64,000 nucleotides of DNA, from positions 1 to 64,000 of the forward strand of contig CANSWY010000005.1 in the NCBI GenBank assembly GCA_947650915.1. Reading direction: 5' to 3'. Positions within the stretch are counted from its first letter, which is position 1. Each line of letters starts with the position of its first letter. Source of the DNA: an uncultured Eggerthellaceae bacterium. Lineage in GTDB: Bacteria > Actinomycetota > Coriobacteriia > Coriobacteriales > Eggerthellaceae. The notes under the pieces were generated by a model, which did no database searches, was not told where the DNA came from, and saw only the letters and a list, made by a program, of their open reading frames with translations. Below, one piece after another: positions 1 to 8,557 of the stretch. The position numbers and the translations under genes are program-made.

Positions 1-81
1 TGGCCGAGTGGTTGAAGGCGGCAGTCTTGAAAACTGTTGTGCCGAAAGGTACCGTGGGTTCGAATCCTACTTCCTCCGCCA
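1..81 (+). tRNA. tRNA-Ser (anticodon UGA), 5' end cut by window edge
   Basis: The long variable arm, the T-loop sequence GGTTCGAATCC and a 3' end reading G-CCA identify a class II tRNA. The anticodon loop CTTGAAA gives TGA at 28-30, so it is tRNA-Ser reading UCA. The first strand of the acceptor stem (about 6-7 bases) lies before the window start. CCA is encoded in the gene. A second serine tRNA (GCU) lies at 4784-4874. Confidence 0.95.
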
Positions 82-129
82 TCTTCTTTCCCTTGCCTGT
101 GATGCCGGTCCATTTCGCGTTCTGGGCGG

Positions 130-135
130 TATAAT
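130..135 (+). promoter_or_regulatory. Candidate -10 box TATAAT
   Basis: A perfect TATAAT lies about 50 bp after the tRNA and about 66 bp before the preferred start of the acyltransferase gene. No convincing -35 hexamer sits 16-18 bp upstream, so this is a candidate only. Confidence 0.4.
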
Positions 136-200
136 CGCCTGCGTTGTCTTTTCGCTGGCCAACGGGTCAGCGTCAGGTGAAGAGAGGGGTCACAGCAAGG

Positions 201-2498
201 GTGAAGCCATCAGGTTCAAAGGGAGCGTTTCCTGATGGCGTGGAAGACTTCTTGCTGGAGCCTGACATCCCCATTTTGAAGGGTTCGCACGCGCCGCGGA
301 CAGGTGCGCACGCGCTGCCCGCACCGGAGCGGCCGGCAGGCCGTCACGCGCGGCCGCATGGTCCTGCTCCATCCGATGGTCTGCTGCCTGAGGAAGCGGT
401 TTTTTCGCATGCTGCGCCCACAGCCGTAGAAGAGCTGCCGCCCCAGGAGCCTGAGCAACGCGTGAAGCCCGCGATGCCTGCGGAACCCAAGCGGCCCAAG
501 CCGGACAAGCCCAAGAAGGGCGTGCGCTACATCCCTGCACTGGATGGCCTTCGCGCGCTGGCCGTGCTGGCGGTCATCGCGTACCACACGGGGCTTCCCG
601 CCTGCGAAGGCGGCCTCATGGGCGTCACGGTCTTCTTCGTCATCTCCGGCTACATCGTCACGAAGATCCTGCTGGTGGAATTCGCGCGCACCGGGCGCAT
701 CAGCTTCAAGGATTTCTACATCCGGCGCGTGAAGCGCTTGCTCCCGGCCATCATCCTGGTGATCGCGGCCACGGGTGCGCTGTGCGCTGTGTTCAACCAC
801 GTGCTGCTCACGAAGATGCGCCCTGAGGTGTTGCCTTCGCTCTTCTTCGTGAACAACTGGTGGCAGATCCTGAACGACGCGTCTTATTTCGAGAACATCG
901 GCCTGCCCTCCCCGCTCACGCATTTCTGGTCGCTGGCCATCGAAGAGCAGTTCTATCTGGTGCTGCCCTTCACACTGTTCTGCGTGCTGAAATTCGGCGG
1001 GAAGCTGCGGCATCGGCGCAACCTCTCCATCATCATCCTGGTGCTGGCGGCCCTCTCCGCGCTGGAGATGACGCTTTTGTACGACCCCGCCCAGGACCCC
1101 ACGCGCGTCTACTACGGCACGGACACCCGCGCGTTCTCGTTGCTGATGGGCGCGTTCGTGGCGGTGCTCACCACCGGTGCCAAGGACCGCGTCCCGCGCG
1201 CCGTGCGCGAAGCGTTCGCGGTGGTGGGCGCGGTGGGCGTGCTGGCATGCTTGGCGCTCATGAGCGGCGAAGACCCGTTCACCTACCAGGGAGGCATGGT
1301 GCTCTGTTCTGCGCTCACGGCGTTTCTGGTGTACGGCACCATCGCCCGTGATGCCGGCTGGGTAGCGAAGATCCTCTCTTGCAAGCCGTTCATCTGGATC
1401 GGCAAGCGTTCCTACGGACTGTACCTCTGGCATTATCCGCTGGTGCTCCTGTTCACCCCCGTGAACGGCAGCTTCGGGATGGACGGGCTGCTCATGGCAG
1501 CAGCGGTGGCGTGCACGTTCATCTGCGCCGAGCTGTCCTACCGCTTCGTGGAGAACCCCATCCGCTACGGCATCGCGAAGGAGAAGCGCGCTGAGGCATC
1601 TGCGGCCCCGGCCACGGCTCCGGCTCCTGCGCCCGCCCAGTCCGGAGAGCTTCCCATCGTGGAGGGCCTCATCGATGCGGCTGCGGCCCAGAAGGATGCC
1701 GCGCCCGTCGCTCCAGCGCGCGCGGGCGTCTTCGCGAAGATCCAGCGGGCGGTTCCCTTGAAGGCTCCGGTGGCCGCGGTGGTGGCGGTGCTGGTGGCGG
1801 GCTGCGCGGCAGGTCTGGCCTTCGTGCCGGACACATCGGCGCTGAGCGATGACGGGGCGGCCATCATCATCCGCAACTCCATGGCGGGAGAGCCCTTGAC
1901 CGGAGAGGTCAAGCTGGCAACGGGAGATGGAGAGGTGCCGGTGCTGGGGCTGCCCGAGGAAGAGCCTGAAGAGGAGGAGAAGCCGGTCTACGATGTGCTG
2001 ATGATCGGGGATTCGGTGGCGCTCCGTGCTGTTCCGTATTTCGAAGAGCGTTTCCCGCTGGGGCATCTGGATGCAGAGAAGAACCGTCGTCTTTCCCAGG
2101 GCATTCAGGTGTATGAACAGTACGCCGAGGACGGCCAGGTGGGAGACGTTGTCATCTTCGCGCTGGGCACGAACGGCACGCTCACGGAAGATGAGCTGCG
2201 CCAGGCAGTGGAGACGGTGGGGCCGGACAAGCAGATCTACTTCGTCACCATCCGCAACACCGATGATGATTCCATGGCCCAGAGCAACCACGCGTTGAAC
2301 GTGGTGCGCGAGGAATATGACAACGTCCACCTCATCGACTGGAACTCCTTGTCAGAGATGCATGGGGATTATTTCGATGGGGACGGAACTCATCTGACGG
2401 CTTCCGCGGCACAGACCTACGTGCAGTTCATCGCGGACGTGCTGCAGTATCCGCCCGCCGAGGAAGTGCTGGCCCAGCAAGCCGCCGAACAAGACTGA
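201..2498 (+). CDS. OatA-like membrane acyltransferase with C-terminal SGNH domain
   Basis: Predicted O-acetyltransferase of a cell-surface polymer (peptidoglycan or glycan). The Acyltransferase_3 membrane domain begins near residue 109 with RYIPALDGLRALAV, followed by the catalytic-type His in IAYHTG and by about ten hydrophobic segments. A linker rich in Ala/Pro/Glu and another membrane segment lead to a C-terminal SGNH hydrolase-like domain, with the GDS block near residue 602 (MIGDSVALR) and the terminal D-x-x-H type motif in DGDGTHLT near residue 727. This domain order is that of OatA-type proteins. The N-terminal 100 residues are Pro/Arg-rich and probably disordered. The start is uncertain: the GTG at 201 follows a purine run (181-189), while an in-frame TTG at 144 and GTGs at 177 and 240 are alternatives. 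Substrate is not deducible. Confidence 0.85.
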   Translation: MKPSGSKGAFPDGVEDFLLEPDIPILKGSHAPRTGAHALPAPERPAGRHARPHGPAPSDGLLPEEAVFSHAAPTAVEELPPQEPEQRVKPAMPAEPKRPKPDKPKKGVRYIPALDGLRALAVLAVIAYHTGLPACEGGLMGVTVFFVISGYIVTKILLVEFARTGRISFKDFYIRRVKRLLPAIILVIAATGALCAVFNHVLLTKMRPEVLPSLFFVNNWWQILNDASYFENIGLPSPLTHFWSLAIEEQFYLVLPFTLFCVLKFGGKLRHRRNLSIIILVLAALSALEMTLLYDPAQDPTRVYYGTDTRAFSLLMGAFVAVLTTGAKDRVPRAVREAFAVVGAVGVLACLALMSGEDPFTYQGGMVLCSALTAFLVYGTIARDAGWVAKILSCKPFIWIGKRSYGLYLWHYPLVLLFTPVNGSFGMDGLLMAAAVACTFICAELSYRFVENPIRYGIAKEKRAEASAAPATAPAPAPAQSGELPIVEGLIDAAAAQKDAAPVAPARAGVFAKIQRAVPLKAPVAAVVAVLVAGCAAGLAFVPDTSALSDDGAAIIIRNSMAGEPLTGEVKLATGDGEVPVLGLPEEEPEEEEKPVYDVLMIGDSVALRAVPYFEERFPLGHLDAEKNRRLSQGIQVYEQYAEDGQVGDVVIFALGTNGTLTEDELRQAVETVGPDKQIYFVTIRNTDDDSMAQSNHALNVVREEYDNVHLIDWNSLSEMHGDYFDGDGTHLTASAAQTYVQFIADVLQYPPAEEVLAQQAAEQD

Positions 2499-2726
2499 CG
2501 CGCGAAAGGTGCGAAGAGGCCGTCCCGGTGGTGCGTGAAAGGTGCGGAAGGGACGTCCCAAATTGCACATAGGAATGATCTTCCAGCACGTGCTCTCATA
2601 CCCTATGTGCAATTTGGAACGTCCCTTTCGCACCTTTCACGCACCTTTCACGCCTGGCAGATGTGCAGAGGGGACGTTTCAAATTGCATGCGCAGTGTGC
2701 GATTTGGGGTGTCCCCTCTGCACATC
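2499..2726. repeat. Family 1 hairpin repeat, copy 1a plus second hairpin 1a'
   Basis: This fills the gap between two convergent genes. A half-unit (2499-2526, GCGCGAAAGGTGCGAAG) precedes a long inverted repeat: left arm from 2531 (GTGCGTGAAAGGTGCGGAAG, then GGGACGTCCC and AAATTGCACATAGG) and right arm ending at 2644 (CGCACCTTTCACGCAC). A second, smaller hairpin follows at 2660-2726 with arms GATGTGCAGAGGGG and CCCCTCTGCACATC. Compared with other copies both arms have changed together, so pairing is kept while sequence varies. Confidence 0.85.
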
Positions 2727-2738
2727 TTTCGCCCCGCG

Positions 2739-3161
2739 TCATTTCTTCGGGCGGAACTTCCCCACCACGTCATAGAGCCACCAGAACGCATCGCCGCGCT
2801 TCACGGGAGCACCGCCCGCGGGCGTGGCCTTCGCGTTCACGGGAGAACGGTAATGCGGGTGGTTCTTTTTGAAGCGCCACCGGCAGATGAGCGTGACCAC
2901 CAAGCCTGAGATGCCCACGGCTGCGAAGCTGGCCGCCAGCTCCAGCACCGGCTGGTTGCCGTCCGCCAGCGCATAGAGGCTTGCCAGCGTGAAGAAGATG
3001 GCGAGCACTGAGCAGAGCACGGTGAACAGACGGATGAGCACTTCTTTCGCACGGGTGGGGGAGGAGCGCCAGGACACCACGAAGTACACGATGGCCGCCA
3101 GCGCCACCAGTGCGATCAAAAGCGGTATGCTCCGGGAGAGCTGTGCGATCAGATTGATCAT
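2739..3161 (-). CDS. Small three-helix membrane protein, function unknown
   Basis: 140 residues with hydrophobic segments at about 10-29 (IPLLIALVALAAIVYFVVSW), 43-65 and 70-90, followed by a basic cytoplasmic-type tail containing KKNHPHYRS. I recognise no family motif. It lies 21 bp downstream of ispE on the same strand and is probably the last gene of a tadA-ispE transcription unit. It ends against repeat family 1, which may act as the boundary towards the convergent acyltransferase gene. Confidence 0.6.
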   Translation of the reverse strand: MINLIAQLSRSIPLLIALVALAAIVYFVVSWRSSPTRAKEVLIRLFTVLCSVLAIFFTLASLYALADGNQPVLELAASFAAVGISGLVVTLICRWRFKKNHPHYRSPVNAKATPAGGAPVKRGDAFWWLYDVVGKFRPKK

Positions 3162-3182
3162 GCTGTCCTCACCTGTGCGGAT

Positions 3183-4259
3183 CTACATGGCCTGCGCGCG
3201 CAGCCGGGAGAGCGAGGTGGGGCGCGCCCAGAAGCCTGCCGCCTTCGCCGCCGTTGCCAGCGCGGAGGCCTGCGCGAACGAACCGGCTTCTGCGAAGAAG
3301 GCCGAACCGCTGCCGCTCATGAGCACGCGCGCGGCATCCACCCCGTCTTGCGCGCAGAGCCATTCTCTCACGTGGACCACCTCTGGCTGGACCGCGTCCG
3401 CGGCGTTCGCCAGACCGTTGAAAAGCGGCACCTCTCCAGCCGTGCGCGCCTGGCGCATCTGTGCCAAAAGCTCTTCTGAGGGGAGGACGGGGTCAGCGTC
3501 GAAGGCGGCGTAGGCGTCGCGCGTGGACACGCCCGCGTGCGGCTTCACCAGCACCAAGGGAGTGCGCGCAGGTTGAAGGGCGCCCGCGAAGGATTCGCCG
3601 GCCCCGATATAGCGGGCACAACCCCCTTTCAAAAAGAACGGCACGTCCGCGCCCAGCGTGGCGGCCACCTGCGCGGTGAGGGCCGCATCCACGCCCCAGA
3701 GCTGCGCGAGGCAGCTGAGCACGCAGGCGGCGTCTGACGAGCCGCCGCCCAGCCCGGCTTGGGCGGGCACCTGCTTCTCGATGCGGATGCGCACGTGCTC
3801 GGGCGCTTCGCGGCCAGCGGCCTTTGCCAGCGCCGCCGCCGCTCTGAATGCCAGGTTCTCAGCAGCGGGAATGCGCAGGGGGGATGCCTGCGCCTCTCCC
3901 AGCCCCGTCGTCTTGTCTACCACGTCCACGCTCACCAGCAGCTGGCCTTCCGTCCCGGCGAAGGCCAGCGCGTCGGAACCTGCTGCGATGGCGTCTTGCG
4001 CTTCGCGCGCGAACGCCTCATCCAGCGGGTGCGCGTTCACATGCAGCACGTCGTGCAGCGCCAGCGCGTGCATGACGTTCTCCACCTCATGCAGCCCATC
4101 TGCGCGCGCGGGTCCCACGCCCAGAAAGAGGTTCACCTTCGCGGGCGCGATGCCGCGCAACACCCCTTCTCCCATGAAGTCAGCGGCGCGGAACTGCGCG
4201 TTCGCCGCTTCTGCCAGGATGTCCGTGACGGATGCGGTGTTCAGGGCGGGATTCGTCAT
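3183..4259 (-). CDS. ispE: 4-diphosphocytidyl-2-C-methyl-D-erythritol kinase
   Basis: A GHMP kinase of the MEP isoprenoid pathway that phosphorylates CDP-methylerythritol. The family start motif APAKVNLFLGV appears near residue 38, and the ATP-binding glycine-rich motif GLGGGSSDAA in the middle. The C-terminal SGSGSAFF stretch is the third GHMP motif. The first 35 or so residues precede the usual N-terminus of the family and form an unexplained extension. The ATG at 4259 follows GGAGGAGACG and overlaps the stop of tadA by 4 bp, so the two are translationally coupled. At 358 aa it is slightly long for IspE. Confidence 0.92.
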   Translation of the reverse strand: MTNPALNTASVTDILAEAANAQFRAADFMGEGVLRGIAPAKVNLFLGVGPARADGLHEVENVMHALALHDVLHVNAHPLDEAFAREAQDAIAAGSDALAFAGTEGQLLVSVDVVDKTTGLGEAQASPLRIPAAENLAFRAAAALAKAAGREAPEHVRIRIEKQVPAQAGLGGGSSDAACVLSCLAQLWGVDAALTAQVAATLGADVPFFLKGGCARYIGAGESFAGALQPARTPLVLVKPHAGVSTRDAYAAFDADPVLPSEELLAQMRQARTAGEVPLFNGLANAADAVQPEVVHVREWLCAQDGVDAARVLMSGSGSAFFAEAGSFAQASALATAAKAAGFWARPTSLSRLRAQAM

Positions 4260-4768
4260 CGTCTCCTCCGTTTGAAGAATTCCTTCAGAAGCCGTGCGCA
4301 TTCTTCCTGGCGCACGCCAGGCGTCACTGGGAACGCGTGGTTCAGGCGTTCATCCGCGTTCACGTGATACAAACTGCCGAGCGCCCCCGCTTTCGCATCC
4401 GGTGCGCCATAGACGCAGCGATGGATGCGCGCTTGGTGCATGAGGCCGGCGCACATGATGCAGGGTTCCAGCGTCACGTACACGGTGCAGCCAGAAAGGC
4501 GCCAGGCGTCCAGTTCGCGCGCGGCTTGCAGCATGGCGATGAATTCCGCGTGCGCCGACGGGTCCCGTTTCGTTTCACGTTCGTTGTGGGCGCGGGCGAC
4601 GATGCGCGGCTCAGAGACCAACGTGCGCGTGGCGCGGTCATAGGCTTGATGCACCACGACAGCCCCGATGGGAACTTCGCCCGCAGCTTCCGCTGCGCGC
4701 GCCTCATCCAAGGCCAGCGCCATGAACAGGTCGTCGTCCGGGGGCAAGAATGCGTCAGTGCCAGTCAT
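4256..4768 (-). CDS. tadA: tRNA-specific adenosine deaminase
   Basis: Deaminates A34 to inosine in tRNA-Arg(ACG). The zinc deaminase motifs are present: HAEF (His-Ala-Glu) and PCIMCAG, at normal spacing. The start is chosen at the internal Met (MTGTDAF) because the upstream Met lies almost in the neighbouring serine tRNA gene. It overlaps ispE by 4 bp and lies directly downstream of the tRNA-Ser gene on the same strand. At 171 aa it is normal length. Confidence 0.9.
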   Translation of the reverse strand: MTGTDAFLPPDDDLFMALALDEARAAEAAGEVPIGAVVVHQAYDRATRTLVSEPRIVARAHNERETKRDPSAHAEFIAMLQAARELDAWRLSGCTVYVTLEPCIMCAGLMHQARIHRCVYGAPDAKAGALGSLYHVNADERLNHAFPVTPGVRQEECARLLKEFFKRRRR

Positions 4769-4783
4769 CACCAATGAAAGATC

Positions 4784-4874
4784 TGGCGGAGGAGTAGGGA
4801 TTCGAACCCTAGATGCCCTTTTGGGGCATACTCACTTAGCAGGCGAGCACCTTCGGCCTCTCGGTCACTCCTCC
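4784..4874 (-). tRNA. tRNA-Ser (anticodon GCU)
   Basis: Read on the minus strand, the 7-bp acceptor stem GGAGGAG/CTCCTCC, the anticodon loop CTGCTAA within stem CTCGC/GTGAG, a long variable arm and the T-loop GGTTCGAATCC fold into a class II tRNA with an encoded CCA. The anticodon GCT identifies serine (AGU/AGC). Confidence 0.95.
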
Positions 4875-4953
4875 GCGTGCTTGAGCAGCTTTGAATCATA
4901 CCCGAGCGGCGTTCGCGCTGTCAAACGGCGCGCGGAAAGCCGGGGTGCTGCAA

Positions 4954-4959
4954 TATAAT
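4954..4959 (+). promoter_or_regulatory. Candidate -10 box TATAAT
   Basis: A perfect TATAAT lies 37 bp before the start codon of the DUF2207 gene. No clear -35 hexamer is visible at the expected distance. Confidence 0.4.
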
Positions 4960-4995
4960 CGTGCATTCAGGCGAATGCGCGGAAAGGAGAGGGCG

Positions 4996-6852
4996 GTGAG
5001 CATGGCGAATGCACGGCATCGGTTCGCGTTGCGCGCCCTTTTCTTGGTGGCCGCCGTCATGCTGTCTGCGTGCTTGTTGCCAGGACGCGCGCACGCGGGG
5101 GCATCAGTGGATGCTGCCTCCATCCGCACGGTGGCGCAGGTGCAAACGGACGGGGCGCTGCATGTGGTGGAGCAGCGCACGTTCGTTTTCGAAGAGGAGC
5201 GTTCCGGCCTGTTCTGGCCGGTGACGTCCTTGGAGGAGGATTCCGTCCTGGAGGTGTCTTCGGTGCGGTTCGCGCCCTGCACGCTGCAAGGCGGCATCGC
5301 TGGCGAATGGATGGCGCTCCCGCGCGCTTCCATCTCCTCTGAGCTGGAAGCGGCCATCCAGGCCACGTCCGGCCGCACGGACAGCCTGGATGCGCAGGCG
5401 GCCGCGCTGAGGACGGTGGTGGATCCGGGCTTCCATGCGGACGCGGCTGAGCGCGGCATCTATCTTCTGTTCCCGCCCACGGAAGGGCGCGTCGTCTTCG
5501 AATGCGATCTCACGGTGACGAACGCCGTCCGCGCGTTCGACGACACGGCGGAACTTTACTGGGATTACGTGCCTGCTGACGCGGATGCATCCGCGGCCAG
5601 CGTGAACGTATCGGTCCAGCTGCCCATGCCGGAGGGCATGGAGGCGGTGGTGGGGCAGAACGTCTTCGCGTGGGGGCACGGTGCGGCGGGGACGGTGAAC
5701 GTGAAGGCGGACGGCACGGTGGCGTTCCATGTGCCGGAACTCTTGCGCGGGCAATACGCCCAGGCCCACGTGCTGTTCCCGCAGCAGTGGCTCACGAACC
5801 TGAGCTTCAAGGCACAGCACGCCCATTCCGGCACGCGCCTGGATGAGGCGAAGGCGGAAGAGGAGACGTGGACGGACACGTGGTCAGCGTGGTTGGCGAA
5901 TTCCTACACGTTGGACCTGGCTTTCGTGCTGGTAGCCCTTGCGGCACTGGGCGCGGCGTTCGGGCTCTTCTTCGCGTTCGGGCGCGAGCCGAAGCCGGTG
6001 GGGCCTGCCAGCAGAGAGGATGCCCGTGCGCTGCTGCACGGCTATGAGGCACCCCTGGTGGGACGGCTCATGCGCTGGGGGCACGCCGGCCCGGCCGATC
6101 TGGTGGCACTCTTGATGCAGCTGGCGGTGCGCGGGGCGGTGAAAGTGGAGGCTCTGGCAGATGCGGGGCCGCTCGGGCGCGGCTTCAATGACCTGCGCAT
6201 CCGCACGGGGACCCGGGCCAAGGACGTGGCGCGCACGCCCCTTGACCAAGAGCTCATGCGCCTGCTGTTCGATGTGTGGGGCGAAGGGTATGCCAGCGTC
6301 ACGCTCTCTGACATCAAGCGCCATGCCGCGGCCGATCGGATGCGCTTTCGGTCTGAACTGGCCGCGTTCGCGAAAGTGCTCTCAGGCGCAGTGCAGGAGG
6401 CAGCCTTCTTCGATGTGCGCAGTGCTCGCGTGCAGCGCATCGTCATGGTGTCGGGGTGCGCGCTTTTGGCAGCCGCGCTTCTGTTCGGCGTGGCGGCCGG
6501 ATCGTTCGTGCGCGGGGCGGCGCTCTTCATCGCGGGGGGCGGCTGCATCGTGTTGGGCAACTACACGGCGCGTTTGACGCCGAAGGGTGCAGAAGTGCAG
6601 GCGGCCGCGGTCATGCTGCAGCGCGCTCTCATGGATGTGCCGCCTGAAGACGTGCCTGAGGAGGACGCGCCCTATGCGTTCGCCTGCGGGTGCGCGCCGG
6701 ATGCGGCGGTGCCGTGCTTGAGCACAGAGAACGCTACGGAGGCAGACATCCCCTTCGCGCGCTTTTGGCTGGCTCCGCGCAAGGGCCGGGGCGGCAAGCC
6801 CATGCCGTCGTTCGCGCGGCATTTGGCGGATGAGCTGGAGGCGTGGGGGTAG
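4996..6852 (+). CDS. DUF2207-type membrane protein
   Basis: An N-terminal signal peptide (AVMLSACLLPGRAHA) precedes an extracellular region of about 290 residues with the pattern typical of DUF2207 proteins (DGALHVVEQRTFVFEE near the start). Then come one transmembrane helix (LAFVLVALAALGAAFGLFFAF), a cytoplasmic region (EAPLVGRLMRWG...DLVALLMQLAVRG) and a C-terminal pair of hydrophobic segments. This architecture matches DUF2207 membrane proteins of unknown function. LSAC inside the signal fits a lipobox, so it could be a lipoprotein; the AHA-G site is an alternative cleavage point. The GTG start at 4996 is preferred because AAGGAGAGGG lies 4-13 bp upstream; the ATG at 5002 is the alternative. 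Confidence 0.75.
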   Translation: MSMANARHRFALRALFLVAAVMLSACLLPGRAHAGASVDAASIRTVAQVQTDGALHVVEQRTFVFEEERSGLFWPVTSLEEDSVLEVSSVRFAPCTLQGGIAGEWMALPRASISSELEAAIQATSGRTDSLDAQAAALRTVVDPGFHADAAERGIYLLFPPTEGRVVFECDLTVTNAVRAFDDTAELYWDYVPADADASAASVNVSVQLPMPEGMEAVVGQNVFAWGHGAAGTVNVKADGTVAFHVPELLRGQYAQAHVLFPQQWLTNLSFKAQHAHSGTRLDEAKAEEETWTDTWSAWLANSYTLDLAFVLVALAALGAAFGLFFAFGREPKPVGPASREDARALLHGYEAPLVGRLMRWGHAGPADLVALLMQLAVRGAVKVEALADAGPLGRGFNDLRIRTGTRAKDVARTPLDQELMRLLFDVWGEGYASVTLSDIKRHAAADRMRFRSELAAFAKVLSGAVQEAAFFDVRSARVQRIVMVSGCALLAAALLFGVAAGSFVRGAALFIAGGGCIVLGNYTARLTPKGAEVQAAAVMLQRALMDVPPEDVPEEDAPYAFACGCAPDAAVPCLSTENATEADIPFARFWLAPRKGRGGKPMPSFARHLADELEAWG

Positions 6853-6855
6853 ATC

Positions 6856-7794
6856 ATGCGCGCCGAACGGGTCCTGCCACAAGCAGCGTACAAGCTGATG
6901 ATCGTCATCGCCACGGTGATCTGGGGCATATCGTTCGTGGTCATGAAGGACGCCGTGGACGTGATGGAGCCGTCGTGGCTGATCGGCATCCGGTTCATCT
7001 GCACGGCCATCATCCTGAGCGCGGTCTTCTGGCGGCGGCTGCGCGCCAGCTTCGGCCGGACGCTCTTGGCGGGCGGCGCGCTTCTGGGCGTCCTTCTGTT
7101 CGCGGCCTACTGGACGCAGACGGTGGGGCTCAAATACACCACGCCGGGCAAGAACGCGTTTTTGACCGCGGTGTACTGCGTGATCGTGCCGTTTCTGTTC
7201 TGGGGCGTGGCGAAGCGGCGTCCCACCCTGTACAACGTGTGTGCTGCCGTGCTCTGCATCGTGGGCGTGGGGCTGGTGTCGCTTTCCGGCAGCGCTGATC
7301 TGAGCCTCGGATTCGGCGACGGCATGACGCTCGTGTGCAGCGTGATGTTCGCCGGACATATCGTGGCCACGGCGGTGGTGTCCAAGAAAGCGGACATCAT
7401 GGCGCTCACCGTGGTGCAGTTCGCGGTGGCGGGCGTGCTGGGGTGCGCGGTGGGGCTCATCACGGAACCGCTGCCGAACGTGGCGGCCATCACGCCGGAT
7501 TTCCTGTTCAACATGGCCTATCTCATCATCTTCGCTTCATGCGTGGCGCTCGCGTTCCAGAATGCTGCGGTGGCGAAGGTGCCGCCGTCCCAGGCCGCCA
7601 TCCTGCTCTCTTTGGAATCCGTGTTCGGCGTGGGCGCCAGTATCATCCTGTATGGCGAACAGATGACGTTGGCCCTGGTGTCAGGGTTCGTGCTCATCCT
7701 GGGCGCGGTCATCCTGAGCGAGGCGTTCCCGCTGAAGCGGCCGCCGGATGACGTGGATGACGCCATCGTTGAAGATGCCATGGCCATAGACTGA
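6856..7794 (+). CDS. EamA/DMT-family transporter
   Basis: 312 residues with ten hydrophobic helices in two repeated halves. The first half has the typical start WGISFVVMKDAVD and later TTPGKNAFLTAVYCVIVPF; the second half has PPSQAAILLSLESVFGV. This is the drug/metabolite transporter EamA fold, an inner-membrane exporter of metabolites or amino acids; the substrate cannot be deduced. It starts 3 bp after the stop of the DUF2207 gene and probably shares its transcript. An acidic cytoplasmic tail (DDVDDAIVEDAMAID) ends the protein. Confidence 0.85.
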   Translation: MRAERVLPQAAYKLMIVIATVIWGISFVVMKDAVDVMEPSWLIGIRFICTAIILSAVFWRRLRASFGRTLLAGGALLGVLLFAAYWTQTVGLKYTTPGKNAFLTAVYCVIVPFLFWGVAKRRPTLYNVCAAVLCIVGVGLVSLSGSADLSLGFGDGMTLVCSVMFAGHIVATAVVSKKADIMALTVVQFAVAGVLGCAVGLITEPLPNVAAITPDFLFNMAYLIIFASCVALAFQNAAVAKVPPSQAAILLSLESVFGVGASIILYGEQMTLALVSGFVLILGAVILSEAFPLKRPPDDVDDAIVEDAMAID

Positions 7795-7825
7795 CTGGAT
7801 GCCCGACGTCAAGGAAAGGACCCGC

Positions 7826-8353
7826 ATGGAACCGCAGAAGCTCACAGAGAACAAAAACATCGTGCTGATCGGCATGCCCGGATCGGGCAAGTCCACCATC
7901 GGCGTGGTGCTGGCGAAGATGCTGAACTACGAATTCGTGGACGTTGACCTGGTCATCCAGCAACGCTGCGACAAGACGTTGCAACGCCTGATCGACGCGC
8001 TGGGGCCTGCCGGCTTCATCGAAGTGGAGAACGAGGTGCTGCAAAGCCTTGACTTCCAGCACACCATCATCTCCACGGGCGGCAGCGCCGTGTATTCGCA
8101 CGATGCCATCCAGCATCTGTCCGAAGAGGGCGTGATCGTGTATCTGCAGGTCAGTTTGGCGGAGGTGGAAGAGCGCCTGTCTGACTTCTCAGAGCGCGGC
8201 GTGGTGATGCGCCAAGAGGGTGCCATGAGCCTGGAGGATCTGTACGCCGAACGCGTGCCGCTCTACGAAGAGCACGCGGACGTGACCGTGGACATCAATG
8301 GGCTCTCCATCACCGAAGCCGCCAACGCCGTGCGCACCGCTCTGCACCTCTGA
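7826..8353 (+). CDS. Shikimate kinase-like P-loop kinase
   Basis: 175 residues. Walker A is GMPGSGKST near residue 17, the D-x-D pair is DVD, the central Gly motif is STGGSAVYS, and a lid region RGVVMRQEG leads to the R-x-P-L-Y segment. This is the order of the shikimate kinase family (AroK/AroL). However, the substrate-binding FR-x-x-E motif reads FIEVENE, so the shikimate-contacting arginine is not at its usual place. The activity could therefore be on shikimate with altered contacts or on another small hydroxylated substrate. It starts at the ATG at 7826 after AAGGAAAGGA, 31 bp downstream of the EamA gene, and its 3' end abuts repeat family 1. Confidence 0.7.
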   Translation: MEPQKLTENKNIVLIGMPGSGKSTIGVVLAKMLNYEFVDVDLVIQQRCDKTLQRLIDALGPAGFIEVENEVLQSLDFQHTIISTGGSAVYSHDAIQHLSEEGVIVYLQVSLAEVEERLSDFSERGVVMRQEGAMSLEDLYAERVPLYEEHADVTVDINGLSITEAANAVRTALHL

Positions 8354-8368
8354 CCTGCGCAGTTGCCG

Positions 8369-8552
8369 GATGTGCAAAAAGCTCGCCCTAATCGCACCTG
8401 ATGTGCAAAAGGGATGTGCAAAAGGGACGTCCCAAATTGCACATAGGAATGGTCTTTCCGTGCGCACGATCTTTTCCTATGTGCGATTTGGAACGTCCCT
8501 TTTGCACATCACCCTCGCGCAAACGCAATCCGGAACGTTCCTTTTGCACATC
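8369..8552. repeat. Family 1 hairpin repeat, copy 1b with two flanking half-units
   Basis: Lies between convergent genes. A half-unit (8369-8400: GATGTGCAAAAAGCTCGCCC, then ATCGCACCTG) precedes the main hairpin 8413-8510 (GATGTGCAAAAGGGACG ... CGTCCCTTTTGCACATC). A further right-hand half-unit follows (8518-8552, GGAACGTTCCTTTTGCACATC). One C-A mismatch (GTCCC opposite GGAAC) interrupts the stem, as in most other copies. Confidence 0.9.
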
Positions 8553-8557
8553 CACGC

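Noticed and set aside
216-2330. 704-codon open frame on the minus strand
   Set aside because: It is antisense to the acyltransferase gene, with a composition dominated by Arg/His/Gln, typical of a shadow frame in GC-rich DNA; no start signal or family motif.
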